Source: Dendrophyllia cribrosa (Eukaryota > Cnidaria > Anthozoa > Scleractinia > Dendrophylliidae). From it: 64,000 nt of DNA. Each line of letters opens with the position of its first letter. Positions within the stretch are counted from its first letter, which is position 1. The notes beneath the pieces are model-generated. The model was not told the DNA's origin. It was given only the letters and a program-made list of their open reading frames with translations, and ran no database searches. The translations under genes were made by a program, and so were the position numbers. Positions 1-13,200 of this stretch are shown here, piece by piece. Location of the stretch: assembly GCA_024195265.1 (NCBI GenBank), contig JAJLRJ010000001.1, positions 54,561,702 to 54,625,701 of the forward strand. The letters run 5' to 3'.

Positions 1-1421
1 TATTTTTTTTACAACTTGCGTTCTAATCGGATGCAAGAGAAAGCAAAAATGGTCGGACGACACACTGCATCACTTCGATTCTCCACGGGAGCTTTGTAAT
101 GAGTAGATCCATTAATACAAAACGGAAAAGAAATAACGAGGGAATATAAACAAGAGGCTGAGCTTTCTTGATCTTCAAGCTTTGCTCACTTTAATGTTCA
201 TCAGTAGCTGCATTATTAGTTATTATTTTCTTGTTTGTTTGTTTTTGGATAACGGGTATATTACGGTACACTGACGGTATAACCTTTTGTAAAAGGTTTG
301 AATGGTGAGAACGAATTGGCTCATGTAATGAGGTGGGAAGGGTTTATGGTGGAAAGAATTTCAGGAACTGATTGCCAACGTTAAGTTTGTTTTCCTTGAA
401 ACCAAAATATCATTTACAACCAAGAGAAATAAGAATTATGCTTGCCTGAGAATCAGGGTTTCGACTCGTGGAATTACAACTTGTCTACAACAGGGCCATT
501 AAACCCCACTAAAAACTCGGGTTTGTTTTTATTCAATCTTGCTAAATGTGGAAATCATTCCTTTAACAATAAATACAATACGAGGCAACTAGTTCACCAT
601 GCTCACCCCTAAATTCATTTTTCATATCGCTTATTCCTTGGAGGAGATGCTTGTCTATCATAACTTTGTAAGTAGCTCTAACTTTCCGCGGACACACTAT
701 GCCATATCCATTCGCTTTGTACACAAAACACAGTGACCAGGGTCCAGTTGGGCAAAGCAACTTACATGTAAGATTAACTGGGATTTTCTGCAACCACTCT
801 CTTTGTGTTTCCTATACTCGTTAATTCGCCTTTGGCTGAGTTATCCATGATACCCTTATACTTCGGGACACAGGGAACGGTTGCCATAAAATCCCACTTA
901 CTGTAGTCAATTATGGAGACATATAATCTAGTTCTAACTTTTGAGTCTGTGGACGAAATCCTATGGTGTGACCATTCAAATGAAACCCCTTCAGCAGTAC
1001 TTCGGCATGGTACCATTCGTTTTTCAATATTTTACAAAATGACATTTGGGATTTTATAGAATTTTGATTTTTGGCACTAATGGGCGACGTTAAAGAGTTA
1101 AGTTGCTTTATGCAACTGGGCCTAGGTTCCTACTCTGGACCTTTGATGCAGAGTTTATTCACAAAGGAAGTACACCGAGAGTGACAAAGGACAAAAAGGC
1201 CCCTTAGCTAGATTACCAGGGTGCGTTAAAACAAGTGCTGAACTCCTCAGCTGAAACGAGTCATAAATAGACGAAGTGGCAAAATTGGCTGTCAAACAGG
1301 ACTATTTTTCTACTGGTGAAAGAAGTCATTTTCTCCAGACCACTTAGGGCCAGTTAATAAGTATGAATAATGAAATAACCTTAGGTCGACACAGACGCTA
1401 ACTGTATTGTCAATGTAGAAA
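1..1421. other. Non-coding DNA downstream of PIH1D2
   Basis: No convincing coding sequence on either strand. The only recognisable item is a minus-strand copy of a dispersed coral-type repeat at about 930-1016, also seen at 13478-13725 and 18516-18580. Confidence 0.6.
930..1016 (-). repeat. Dispersed coral-type short repeat, single copy
   Basis: Read on the minus strand it gives the block 'TTTCATTTGAATGGTCACAC' followed by 'CATAGGATTTC', the same unit found in tandem at 13478-13725 and as a single copy at 18516. It has no coding meaning; the short open frame here is a by-product. Confidence 0.6.
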
Positions 1422-3090
1422 TCAAGATTGTATTGGAAGTTTGACAATCAACTTGTGTTTAATGGTGTTAAAGGTGGCTTCTGTTTGCTCCAGATCAACT
1501 TTCTGTGGCAGCTTAACATGAAGTTTATACTTTCCTGGAACACTCAGCAACAATTCAGTCTAAAAATAAAACAACAAAAATGATTGTTACCAACAGTTTT
1601 TAACATTTCATGCAACATTGATAAACGGGCTAATTGCCAAATGTTGCATGATGCCACTGACAATTTCTGCAAATTCTGCATGGCAGGCTTGTAAAAGAGG
1701 TAAAAGTTTGGTAGAACAGGCATGTAGTTTTGGGGACATGGTAGGAGTATGCTGGAGAGAATCTGAGCAAGTATCTTCTTGAATGTACTCCCCGATTTGT
1801 ATCTCTTGCACCTGCTAAACAGGCTACATACAGTATGAAGCATCATGCTACAAGATGGTCAACAGCCACAGGTACATGTACCTGTACATCTATATACTGT
1901 ATGCAACAAAAGGAATCATTCCTGTTTTGTTGGGGAGAGTGGACTGATGAAATTTAATTTTATGGATTGTCAGTTTCATATTTAATCCCATCCACAAATT
2001 AATTCCTTGCCAGCGTATTGCCATGTTGTTATATTTAGGATTACCCCCCTTCTTTATAACATGAAGTAATACTAAATACAGTCAGTAAAGTAAAATATCT
2101 TAATTTGGTTTTATCAACAGTAACAGTACTGAGATGATAAGAAAAATTGGCCACCGTAAAAAGATGCAAAAGATGATGTTTCGAATACTAACTCTTCATC
2201 AGAGCTTACATGTACATGTACAAAACAAATCTTTAGTTACGGTACATATGATTACATGTATTTACCTCACATGTATCCAGTTGGCACTGAGAAGATGATG
2301 TTACATTTGGCAAATCCACCTTCACAAGTACTCTTCTAGGTTTGGAATTCTCTGCTTCTTTCACTAAAACCTCATAGTTTGGTGTTACTGGAAGTTCTAC
2401 AAAATTTGTGGATGACACTTCCTCTATCAAGCCTTTCTTTGGTGTAGCTGCTGATTTTTCTAACAAATTTATTCCTGAACTTCCTTCCGGCTGGCTCTCA
2501 GAAACTGTTATCGATGACAGTTGCTTCAATAGTGACTCTGGGCTTTCAGAAACTCCTGACCTTTGTTGTTCTAGATTGGCAGGGGTTATACTTTGCTCTT
2601 TACCATGTCGCAGATATTGTCTCAGTGTCTTTGGATCACCTTTGAATGCCTTTTTTGAGTTTTTATACTTTCTAGAAACTTGGATGCTTTTGGTGTTTTG
2701 TAAGTAATCCAGTGCAACATGAACAAGAAGGTTCTTGCGATCCTTACTGTTAGCAACACCTTTAGTAACAACTGGATTAACAATAATGTCAACTACTGAA
2801 TATGTTGTTTTTTCTTCTGTTTTCTCCTGAACTTCTCCTGCCATAACAGGAATTGGATCATTATCTGATTTAGGGGCAGGCATTTGTTCCCAGCTGCAGA
2901 TGTTTACAAACAGCTCATGTGTTACTACTGATGGAAGCTGAAAATACAATAAATGTCAGTTCACCATCAACAGTAGTTATAACGGAACATGTACCCGGGC
3001 ATCAAGTGGTCAGCACATTAGATTTTCAAACTGACGATCAGTGATTCAAAACTTAATTTTTTCCCTTATCTCCTTTGTATTGTTCACTTC

Positions 3091-3144
<54 letters not shown>

Positions 3145-6029
3145 AGCATTTATTTAAACACAATAAAATTCAGCAATGTGGTTTGTGTAGAATAACAATA
3201 CAAAATAAAACTGCTAATATATAGGGAAATGGTCAAAACTATTGTACTCGGACAGGACCCACCATTTTACAAAAAGACTGGTGGTCTTTTTATGTATCCC
3301 CTCTCCCCCACCTAAAAAGATGGTGTCTTGTTGGTATAGCCCCCATTCTATCAGGAGTAGAAACTGAGAGAAAGATAAAAATTTTACTGTGCCGTTTGAC
3401 TAGCAATGCAAGCTTCATACTCACAGAATATTACAGTCTCATCTCTAATTTTTAGGCCAAAAAATTGTGTTCATTACACTCATCAGATAGGTGGTATCTT
3501 GCATAACCTCCCTACCCCTACACAGGGTGGGTCCTCGTCGAGTATACTTGTTATGACCACTTCCCTAATAGTCTATAAAAGAAAATTACTGTACAATAAC
3601 TTTAACTATTCTCCACAAAACCTCTCTCTAACCAGGTGCATGTCATATGGATAGGTACCCATCCAATCTAGAGAGAGTAGAAGTTTTCCTAGTAGGTTGT
3701 TTTATGTTACAAAAACTAAGGTTTAGTGTCCATGTTTGGTGTCAGTTATGTGTGACTTCATCCCCCCTTCTCCTACATGGACAAAATAAGACAACAACAA
3801 CAACTTTATATCATGTTATTAGAAATGATTAAGCAGAGTTTAGCAATGCTGTCATTAGGTTGATTTTCCAGGTGAATCCAAAATTTAAGAATATTCATTG
3901 ACATATGCAGTTTCAAATGTAATCTTCCAAGTTCATGTCTAGATGCTACATTTGGTGAACGTTTATTCACACCTAAACACATCTTACAAAAATAAATGTG
4001 TGTTTTTTCAATCATGTCTTTTTCCCAGCTGCTGTTATCATATTTGTCATAAACACCCTATACTTCTGAACAGTATGACAAGTACATGTAAGTAAGTAAG
4101 ACAAGCTACAGAAATGCCTTGTGAATCAATATACTCTAAATCAATCATCAGTCACCTCAGGATATGTCAACATGCAGATTAATTATTTAGTTATTTGGAT
4201 CATGCGTACTTAAGGCACCCATTGGCCGACTATTGACCATCACTATCGGCAGAGTATCGGTTGAGTGTCGGTCGACATATCGGCCGATACTCGGTCGACA
4301 TACGGTCGAGTGTCGGTCGACATGTCGGTCACGTATCGGCCGATATGTTGACCGATACTCGACCGTATGTCGACCGGTGTATCGACCGACATCTCGACCG
4401 AGCAGCAGTCAACATATCGGCCAATACTCGATCGATATGTCGACGACATAGCAACGTTCAACAAAGCCATCCATTTCCAAACATTTGACTGCGAATTGGC
4501 ATCGTTTCCTCTCGCCCTCCATGCTTCTTCCATCAAGGGGCAAATTTTGATTAGGCACAGTGGTGCAACATGCAATGCTACCATTTTGGCGTGTGAAGTA
4601 GATGTTTAAACAAAAAATAGCGCATGCACTTGCCATACTCTGTAGACTGGTTAAAGCTGCCGAAAGTCCCTTAAAAGTAGCTGCGTGGACAACGCAAACA
4701 AGAGACATTTGAGTAGAGAGAGAAAATAAAACTCAGTAACAAGAGTCGATCAAGTAATGGTAGAGTATCGGCTGAGTGTCGGTAGAGTATTGGCCAAATT
4801 TTGGTGGCTTATCGATCGATATGTCGACCGAGTATCCGTCCACATACGGATTGTCACATGTAGGCCGAGTGTTGGCCGACATAACGACCGACCAATGTCG
4901 ACCGTCACTATGGGCTGATACTCGGATGATATATCGACCGAGTGTCGGTCGATATGTCGACTGAGTATCGGCCGATACATCGACTGAGTGTCGGCGGACA
5001 GTCGGCTGACAGGTGCCTTAAGTACACATGATCCAGTTATTTTAATAGAATCGCCAAGATGTGGAATTCTCTGCCTTTGGAGGTGCGGGTGGCACCAAAT
5101 GTGAATGTTTTTATGAGTGGAATGAGAAATTAATTTTTTTAAGGGCATCATGATTTTTTTTGTTTTGCCATTTTATTAGCCATTAAAGTGCCCCTGTGAT
5201 CAAATTTTTGATTTTCATTTTTTTACATTTTCGTGTACTATTAGACTTTCTTACTCATCTTGCCAAATTTCAATCCATTACGAACATCAGAAGTCATTTT
5301 ATTTTAACATTTATTTCCGAGAATTCACAGCCGCCATTAATCAACCTTGTTCCAAGGCTTGGTTGCGAATGGGAGAAAGTGACGTCAAAGACTCAAACAT
5401 ACCTCTCGGGTTGAAATTATAATAACAATCAGCATAGAAAATTGCACGTTTTTGTTGCTTTTTGTGTGATTTTCAATACTTATTGTTATTAGGTAATTGA
5501 AATTTGGCAAGATGAGTAAGAAAGCCTAATTGTACACGAAAATGTAAAAAAATGAAAATCAAAAATTTGATCACAGGGGCACTTTAAATTGTAATACATA
5601 AATAAAAATTTCTAAAATAAAGATTCCTATCCTATAAACAGTTGTTATGACAACTATTAGAAGTTTTGTGGCACTAGGGGCTTCAAAACAACATATTTAA
5701 TCTGTATGTTTATTTTTTAGATACTGCACAAAACCCCAGAAAATCTAAATTTTCCAACGGGCTTTGCTCTTAATCTATACAGAATCCTGAAAGACATAAG
5801 CTTAAGCTTTAATTTTGTTTTAAATCATACAGTAAGCAAAAATACTTACCAAAACAGTTATGATGCAAAAACAAGGTTCTGGTGGCTTGAACAAAGTAGA
5901 TCCTTCCTTCAGGGTCTTTTCCATGAATCTCTTGTATGCTTCGGGATCTGTATCCGCCAAATCATCTAGCATTTTCCACATGTTATCCGCCTGATTTAAC
6001 AGACTCTCCGAACCCATCTGTGCCGCCAT
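1422..6029 (-). CDS. PIH1D2: PIH1 domain-containing protein 2-like (3 exons)
   Basis: Exons, in transcript order: 6029-5850, 2937-2266, 1559-1422, all joined in phase 0, giving 329 aa against about 315 in human PIH1D2. Exon 1 (aa 1-60) begins MAAQMGSESLLNQADNMW and has the family's LDDLA-D-DPE-Y--F segment and PEPC. Exon 2 continues the PIH1 N-domain with LFVNICSWEQMPAPKSD, which matches the family's 'hFIN-C-W--IPAP' core, then a Ser/Gln-rich linker. The end of exon 2 and exon 3 form a CS/p23-like beta domain (VLVKVDLPNV, then LLLSVPGKYKLHVKLP). PIH proteins are cytoplasmic HSP90 co-chaperones of R2TP-like complexes, and PIH1D2 is linked to axonemal dynein pre-assembly (family knowledge). The start is chosen at the first ATG in a good context (AAAATGG). 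Donors and acceptors are canonical. Intron 1 holds two MITEs (4197-5034 and 5187-5583). No frameshift is seen. Confidence 0.9.
2179..2202 (-). other. Hammerhead-like hairpin core
   Basis: On the minus strand: CTGATGA, an extra A, a 4-bp stem GAGT/ATTC with loop TAGT, then GAAAC. This is the order of the conserved hammerhead core (CUGAUGA, stem II, GAAA). The flank 'CCACCGTAAAAAGAT' is shared with the palindrome at 40926-41410, so this is a remnant of the same retroelement family. It lies in PIH1D2 intron 2. Catalysis is not implied. Confidence 0.45.
3091..3143. repeat. (GAT)n microsatellite abutting a retroelement tail
   Basis: About 17 GAT triplets followed directly by 'AAAGCATTTATTTAAAC'. 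The same arrangement, a triplet array then a TTTATTT-type sequence, recurs at 3797, 44161, 45728 and 53670. It is consistent with 3' tails of non-LTR elements read from the opposite strand. Confidence 0.55.
4197..5034. mobile_element. hAT-like MITE with palindromic internal repeats
   Basis: An 838-bp element. Terminal inverted repeats start GGATCATG, continue through GTACTTAAGGCACC, and are flanked by an 8-bp direct repeat AGTTATTT at 4189-4196 and 5035-5042. An 8-bp duplication is the hAT signature. The interior is built from many variants of 'TCGGTCGACATATCGG' in both orientations at each end, around a roughly 300-bp unique core (about 4450-4750). No transposase is present, so it is non-autonomous. 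It sits in PIH1D2 intron 1. Confidence 0.8.
5187..5583. mobile_element. TTAA-type MITE
   Basis: A 397-bp element with near-perfect inverted repeats of roughly 70-90 bp starting AGTGCCCCTGTGATC, flanked by TTAA at 5183-5186 and 5584-5587. TTAA duplication suggests mobilisation by a piggyBac or Kolobok transposase. It has no coding capacity and lies in PIH1D2 intron 1. Confidence 0.8.
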
Positions 6030-7215
6030 TTTGATTAACGAAAATGAGGAGGTCTGGAACAGGGAATTCTACTGCTCATGTTTCTTGATCGACCGCTGGC
6101 AGTTACAATTGAGCCCGTTAGCGAAGAGGAAAAACAAAGTGAAAATGAAAGGGCTCTTGGTTTATAAAAGGTACTTGGTATTTTTATCTTTTGACACTAA
6201 AATAGAGCTTAAAAGACGCCAATGTAAGGAAGGAATGTCCTTTTTTAGACAGTAATAACGCCAAGCAATCAAGCGTAGATTTCTCTTACAATTATTAGTT
6301 TTTTGTGACAATTGAAATCGAATTTGAGTTTTATTGAGTGATTTTTAACTACTAATATAGCGTGTACCAGGGATTTTCACGTTTATCCTGCATTGTGACG
6401 GTACAAAAAAACTCTGCTCAGTAAAAAAAATCCTGCATGTGATAGTTACAACCCCATCGCCTCTCGAAATAGTCTTCGTAACTGACAATTGCAACTGGGT
6501 GGTTTACTGTATGTTAAGCTTATTGGGACGTTCCATTTTTTATCCGCACCCCCCCCAAGGATGACGGGTAGTGAAATCTAGGGTTCGGATTTTTTCTTCA
6601 AAGAAGCCGACAAAATTTGGAGCCTTCGGATTTTTTTTTCAAAGGTGCCGACAAAAAATCAACCCTTCGGATTTCATTTTTCAAAGGGCGCCGACAATAA
6701 ATTGAGGGTTCGGATTCCTGCCATCTTTAGGGGGGGTGCGGATAGAAAATGGAACGTCCCATTCTTGTTTCGTTACATGAAGCAGTAAATGTTTATTAAA
6801 ATTAATTTCCCTGTTCTACTACACTTCCATTGTCTCGTGTCCACGACTAGATGATCAGCTTTGTTCTGAGTTTTGTATGTGACTTTCTAATAAATTTTAG
6901 ACTGTGTATTAAAATTGAAAATCCATTGTCACTTAAAGGCCAAATTTGACAGTTTTAAAGATCTTGCCCCACCCCCTGACCATAATATTGTATGCCAGGA
7001 TTTGCACTTTTGGCAAATGAATATATCTTTCTTTGCAGCATTTCAATCAATACCAAACATGCCATTGTTCCTAGGTTGGGAACTTTTGATCTGTTATAGA
7101 ATGTGTCACAACTATTACATTTTTTCTCTTTTTTTCTAGCCAAATGTTTTCACTTCCACATGACCTTAAATAATCAGACTTGTGATGACCAATTAAGCTT
7201 GGACAGGGATTAAAA
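6030..7215. promoter_or_regulatory. Shared upstream region of PIH1D2 and UBXN6
   Basis: The two start codons point away from each other across 1,186 bp, so this stretch must contain both 5' regions. A strong polypyrimidine tract and acceptor (TTTTTCTAG) ends at 7139, so UBXN6 probably has a 5' untranslated exon upstream and an untranslated lead of about 76 nt in the exon holding its ATG. One MITE (6524-6761) lies between. No TATA box or other defined promoter element was identified. Confidence 0.45.
6524..6761. mobile_element. Short MITE between PIH1D2 and UBXN6
   Basis: Inverted termini TGGGACGTTCCATTTT, extending into a C-rich/G-rich 'ATCCGCACCCCCC' segment at each end. The inside contains three degenerate repeats of 'GGGTTCGGATTTTTTTCAAAG' type. 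No transposase; the target duplication could not be fixed. Confidence 0.65.
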
Positions 7216-10200
7216 ATGAAAAAGCTTTTTGAAAAAGCCAAATTGGAATATAAGTTCAAGAAGGCAGGCGAGGGACATACATTGGAAGGAGGTAGTGGAG
7301 TGTCATCATCACATCAAGCCTCTACTTCACAGACACCAGCTGCTAGAGCCCCACCAAGCTCAGATGCACAAAGAGCAGGGCAGGTAAGACCAAAAAAAAT
7401 AAACTTGTCTAGTGAGGCTGTGAGGGTGACACATAACAGTCATGCGACTGAAAAACTTGAGCCCTTGAATTTCAGGTCAAATTGGAATTTAGAAATGTTA
7501 GTTTATCAAAATACGAATTCCAATTTATCCCACTTTCTTGTCCCGACATATTTATTATAGTGCTCAGTTGTGGGGGGAGACGTTGTTAATTATAAATATC
7601 AAGAGAATTCCTCTTGGGTGATCATACCCTTAATTCTCCTGACCTCTCCGATTGATTAAGCATTGATATTACAAGAAGAGATTTGATGCTGATCACTATT
7701 GTGGCTTCAAGGTACTTTTGTATGGCTTCATAGAAAGATCTGACACAGGATGTCCAGACCCACCTGTCTTGGATAACTTGGATAGCTTGGTATTCTGGTT
7801 CATCATGTCCTTCTTTTAGGCAGATTTCACATATTTGTCTTAATGATGAATAGATCGAACCTTTCCAAATTTGCAACTTTTTTTCACAGTAAGTCCTTAA
7901 CCCATTCACACCTGAGGATTTTTACGTTTTTGAGTGATTTTCTGCATACACACGCCCCATAGGATTTCGTGACTTCATATTTGGAGTTACCATTGAAAGT
8001 GCTGCTGTTCTAAAACACTGAAGGCTCGAGTTTACTGGAAACGTCATTGTGACGATCTCATTTTGCTTGGTTGATTTGCAATAAAGGGTCCAATATGAAT
8101 TCTCTACGATTTTTGGTAAGTTCACAGCCATTTTTCATCTTTAGTAGCTGCCTGGTGAGCATCATTAAGCTTGGAGGTAGTTCAGAGTCCACTTCTCAAT
8201 GAAGCGAGTTAGGTGTTGTACTTCGTTTACGAATTTGGCTCGTTGCTCGTTGAACTGGAAAAATGGCCGCCTGGAAACGAAGTGGCTTTGGGACTCGACT
8301 CTGGATGAATTTCTCGACCTACCGCGGCATATTTTGGAAGTTGCGACCACAGGAGAACACACCAAGCGCGAAATTTCGGCAGTGGGTCAGAGTGGCTGTG
8401 GTCTTAGTATATATATGAAAATTGTGGAGGGCGGAATGGGCGCTGTCCAAAAATCCGTTTATTTCCCAGCATGCAGTGCGGTGGTGATGTTGAAAATCGA
8501 GGCAAGGTGAGTATGCACTAGTATAAGAAGCTGTAGCTAGGCCCGAGCAACGAATAAGAGCAAAAAAATTCACTGCTAAGCTAGGACTAGGACTGAATTT
8601 TGCTGTACATGTAAATGTTGACTTTTGGGTTTGCCACGATGATTTGAATAAAAAAAACTAAAGGCAAAAACGTGATTTTTGTTGTTTTTCTATGACGTTA
8701 AAAACGGTAATTTTTGTTATTGTCCAAATTCAAACGCTGATATTCTGCAAAAATCGCTGACTTTTTTGTGTTTATTGGGTATCTCAATTTGAAAGACTTT
8801 CTAGTCAATGCTCACAACTGCTAGTTAAGGCAATGTTCGCACGATTGAGAAAGTTACAATTTTTTAAAGCAGTGGAGTCTTGTACGGGCGGTTACGGGCG
8901 GTTCAGGTGTCAATGGGTTAAATGCCACAATAATATTATTTTCCCCTCTAGGCAGCTTTGGAAAGATTTTCAAGTCATGAAAAAAATGCAGTGAAATGTC
9001 CTAAGTCTGCAACAGCCACATGGAAACACAGTGGTCCAGCAGCGGCGGCATCACAGAGTTCAAGCACTGGAGATGCTCTTGATGTGGATAAGCTGAAGAG
9101 AGAAGGTGGTTTGCTTAGAAATTTAAAACTTAGATCTCTATAAAAGCTACCTGTGCTCTCACAGAAAACAAAAGTCTCTGGAATCAGTGTGTTTCTGGAA
9201 AATTTACATAAATTTCTTGAAACATAAATTTGTACATGTAACCTGATACTTAAGGTTACTTACTCAGGTTAGTTTATAAAGAAGATAGAAGATTTAATTT
9301 CCAACTAAACATGGTCAGTAATTCTTGAAATAGACACTCTCTTATTAAAAGAATATGTCAGTAATAAATTAAGTATTATTAACTGTGTAAATAATTACTT
9401 AAAGGGACACAGTCTGCCGAAATAGCGAAAATTTGCTTAGCTTACCGATATTTTCCATGTTATATCACCAAATGTATCCAACTATAGAGCAAAACAATTG
9501 GAGATAAAGTGCAGTATCACAAGGATTAAGGTGGATTTCACAGAGCTCTCAAGTTGATTTGCTGGGAAAGAGTGAGTTTTACGCCGTTGATTGTGACGTT
9601 GCAGGCGTCACTTCCCTAGGGGGTCTGGGGGCATGCCCCCCAGAATATTTTGAAAATTTTAAGTAGCTAAGACGCGCTTTCCTTTATTCTGAGCGGAAAT
9701 GTGACCCTTTAAAAGTGACTATCCGCCATTGTCACGTTACCGGCGGTCAGCATGTGAGTATATGCAATATTCATTTAACCCACTGACCGGTGTAGCACTG
9801 GCTCTGCATGAGAATTTTACACTGTTATAAAAAGTTTGAAGCAAGTACAATGGAAACAGGGACTAATTATATCAAGAAATATAGTTAATTCACACAGGTA
9901 CTTACTTAAAGCAGCAGTTTTCTACCTCAAAATCAACTGTTTTAATCAGAAACCTTACATGCATGAGAAATATTAGTTTTAGCGTGAGAGCGCAAGACTG
10001 GATTCGTGAGTCTCACACTCAATGCGTGAGGCTTGAGAGCTCTGATTTCAGTTCATGAAATTTGATTTATTGACAGGCAGTCAAGAAATCAAACTTGCCA
10101 TTCTTGTGAAATTTTGACTTTTCTAGCCGTTATTTCGTCTGACGGGTTTTAAAGTTCAATATTTCTTTGCTTCTATCACTTTTGGTGATGGTTTCTTCCA

Positions 10201-13200
10201 ATTTTAAGATATAATAAAGTAAGCTTAAAACAAGCTCTTGGCCATAATCATGAAAATGCAATATTTCAGAATACCGGTAAGTAACTGCCATTTTATATAA
10301 CCATTTAACGATTATCTCTCAAATTCAGTAGTAGAGCACAGTTCATTCAAATAAGAAAAGTAATATTTTAACAGTACACTGATCAACTATAACTCAAAGC
10401 AAACACAGTTTCTCCTTCTTCAGCTTCATTACAAAATTTAAGTCTTAAACTTCAATAATTTTGTGCTTACCATGACAGTTGAGTTAACAGAACTGATTTG
10501 TTTGTAATATAATAATTCTGCAAATTTCAGTGAGAGGTGAGATGTCATATGAAGAAGCCAACCGGGCAAGAGAACCAGCAAAGGTACTTCAATCTACAAC
10601 TGAGGTAAGACATCTCAATGATCGAGAAATTCTTGGTACTTAATTGAACTGAATTACATTGGAACCTCCTTAATATGGACACCAAAGGGGCAGGCGTAAA
10701 TGTCCATATAATTGAGGATTCCATATAACAGTACTGTTCAAAAGTAATGCAAACGAACTTCACCAAAGTTCGCCTATTGTTCTCATGAAATATCAGCGAA
10801 ATTTCGGAACAATATTTCGCCAAAATGTTGGCGATACTTCGCTGAGTCAAATGAAATATCACCGAAATTTTGCCTGGCCAAAACAAAATTTTGCTTAGCC
10901 AAAATGAAATTTCACCATAACCTAGGTGACATTTTACTAGGTCAAACAAAATATTGCTTAGGTGAAAGTTCAGGCTGACAAAATATCGCAGGCTTCAGCA
11001 GCAACGAAATGTAATTGTAAGCAAAAGCTAGTTCATTTTTGGAACACTCTGAATGCATGCTTAATGTCACGTCTGGAAGTCAGATAATATTGTGCAGACA
11101 ACAAAACAGCAATGAAAACTTTTTGAAATTCCTATTTATTATTTTCTATTTATTTAATATTTATTTATTTATTAGATTATTGAAAAGAACTGTCCTGCAA
11201 AGGAGACCATATGCCATGTACTAAATAAATCTTGTTTGTATTTTTACCTGCAGCCAACTGAAGTAGATTGTTCAACTGTGTTGGCTCATGAAGGGGTGTA
11301 TTTCAGTTGTCCTTTGTGTCCAGCTTCAGCTTTGCAAAGTGAGATGGATGCACACCTGTTTGGGTGTCTCGATAAGGTGAGTGCATTTTCAAGTAATGCA
11401 AGAAATAAATTGAAATAATTTGTAATGGACTATTTTTCTGCACAATAATGGTGGGGGGGGGGGGGGGGGGGGGGGGGGTGAGCTAGACCCCTGGCACCAT
11501 CCCCTAGATCCACTACTGCAACCCTACCTCCCCACAATGGCCACTAAAGTTATACCTGCCAACTTTTCCCGAGTTATAGGCGAGATAATTTTTTCGTGAG
11601 AGTGCCAGGATTTCCGAAGGCGACCCAACCAAATCCAAAGACAACCCGATCTATTCTGAAGATGTCCGAAGTTGTCTGAACATGTTCTGAAGAATTCGGA
11701 AGGTTCCATGGACCTCAGATCTCAGTTTAATAACATCCAGTTGTAATCGTAATGTTCAGAATGATAAAAACCTACAAAAAAGTGCTCAAGGTGTGAGACT
11801 CGCGCCTAAGGCGTGAGACTTGGCAGGTAAACAGACTGTCCCCAGGTAGCCATTATAAAGAGGTTATAATGTACATACATTATGTACTTTATTGACTTTC
11901 CCTTTCGGGCTTTTCGTTTATATACACTGTTGACTAATAAAAATATAATACAATAAAATTATGTATATTATATACAATTAAAAATTACAATAAAAATAAA
12001 TATTTTAAGATTATGTTTGTATGTACTATTGACTACTAATTACCGTACAATAAAAATATCAATAAAGGTTCAATTGTATTAAAGCATTGTGTTTGATTCA
12101 ATTTGTTGTATCTTTGGTAAATTACACTCAACAACATAAATTTACTGTAAATAGTACTATGTAAAAAGTTCTATAAACATGCCACTATACTGACTGTGTG
12201 TACATTCTTTAAAACCAAATGATTCTTGAACATGAAAAATGAAATGTTGTTTTCAGCATTACAGTGAAGAATCATTGTCTACTTCTTGTTCAATGATCCA
12301 TTCCCTAAATAAAGATAAGGACAAGGTGAAGGCTTGTGTTGACTTACTTTGTAGGTAAGAAATGAAAAATCACATTGGTATGCAACACATACTAATGTAT
12401 CTCACCCTATCCTTTAGTAATAAAATTCAGTGATGAAGAAATAGTAAAATCATTGCTTAGGGCGCGTTTTTTGGGACATATTCCAGCAATTCCAAAAACC
12501 GAATACCTTTAAATATTGCACCTGTTCCTCTCGTAGAATATGGAAAGAAGTCGCTACTTTAACTAACTTTTGGTGTGTGAGATTGTAAACAACGTAGTTT
12601 TGTTAGAAAATGTATCCTAATTTTAGAATGACCAGAATATATCCCAAACAAACGCACCCTTATGTAAAAGGCCATGAAAATAAGAATAGTGGACCAAAGG
12701 GGAAAAAAGACAATAAAATAAAATTTTGGTGATCTCAACTAGGTTTTCGAATATCATGCTTGATAACTAGTGACATCTCTATTTGGCCATCAAAGGTGAA
12801 TAAATTACTAATTAAGTACAAGTTGACGGTACTTGTTCACCATGCCCTTGAACATCTGGCAAACCTATAGTAGACATGCTTTATAAAACACAGACAACAT
12901 GACGGCTTATACCCCATTCACACCAACGGTTAAACATGTTTAAATGTTGTTTAGTTTAACTACGTTTTTAGCCTGTATCTTGAACGTTTTTAAATGCGTA
13001 TGACTCATACTACCTGGAATGGTAATAAAAGTCAATAAAGTTGCTTTTAGTAAAGATTTCACTCCAAATATTACAGCACGTTTGGGGGTATTTTTCTTAA
13101 CCTGTTTTAAACTAAACAACATTTAAACGTGTTTAACCGTTGGTGTGAATGGGGTATTAGTCAAGAAGTAGTTTAAACATAAATTTGTTACTACTAGATG

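Noticed and set aside
4243..4609. Open frames on both strands across the TCGGTCGACAT repeats
   Set aside because: They are products of the repeat unit, which lacks stop codons in several frames, inside a MITE.
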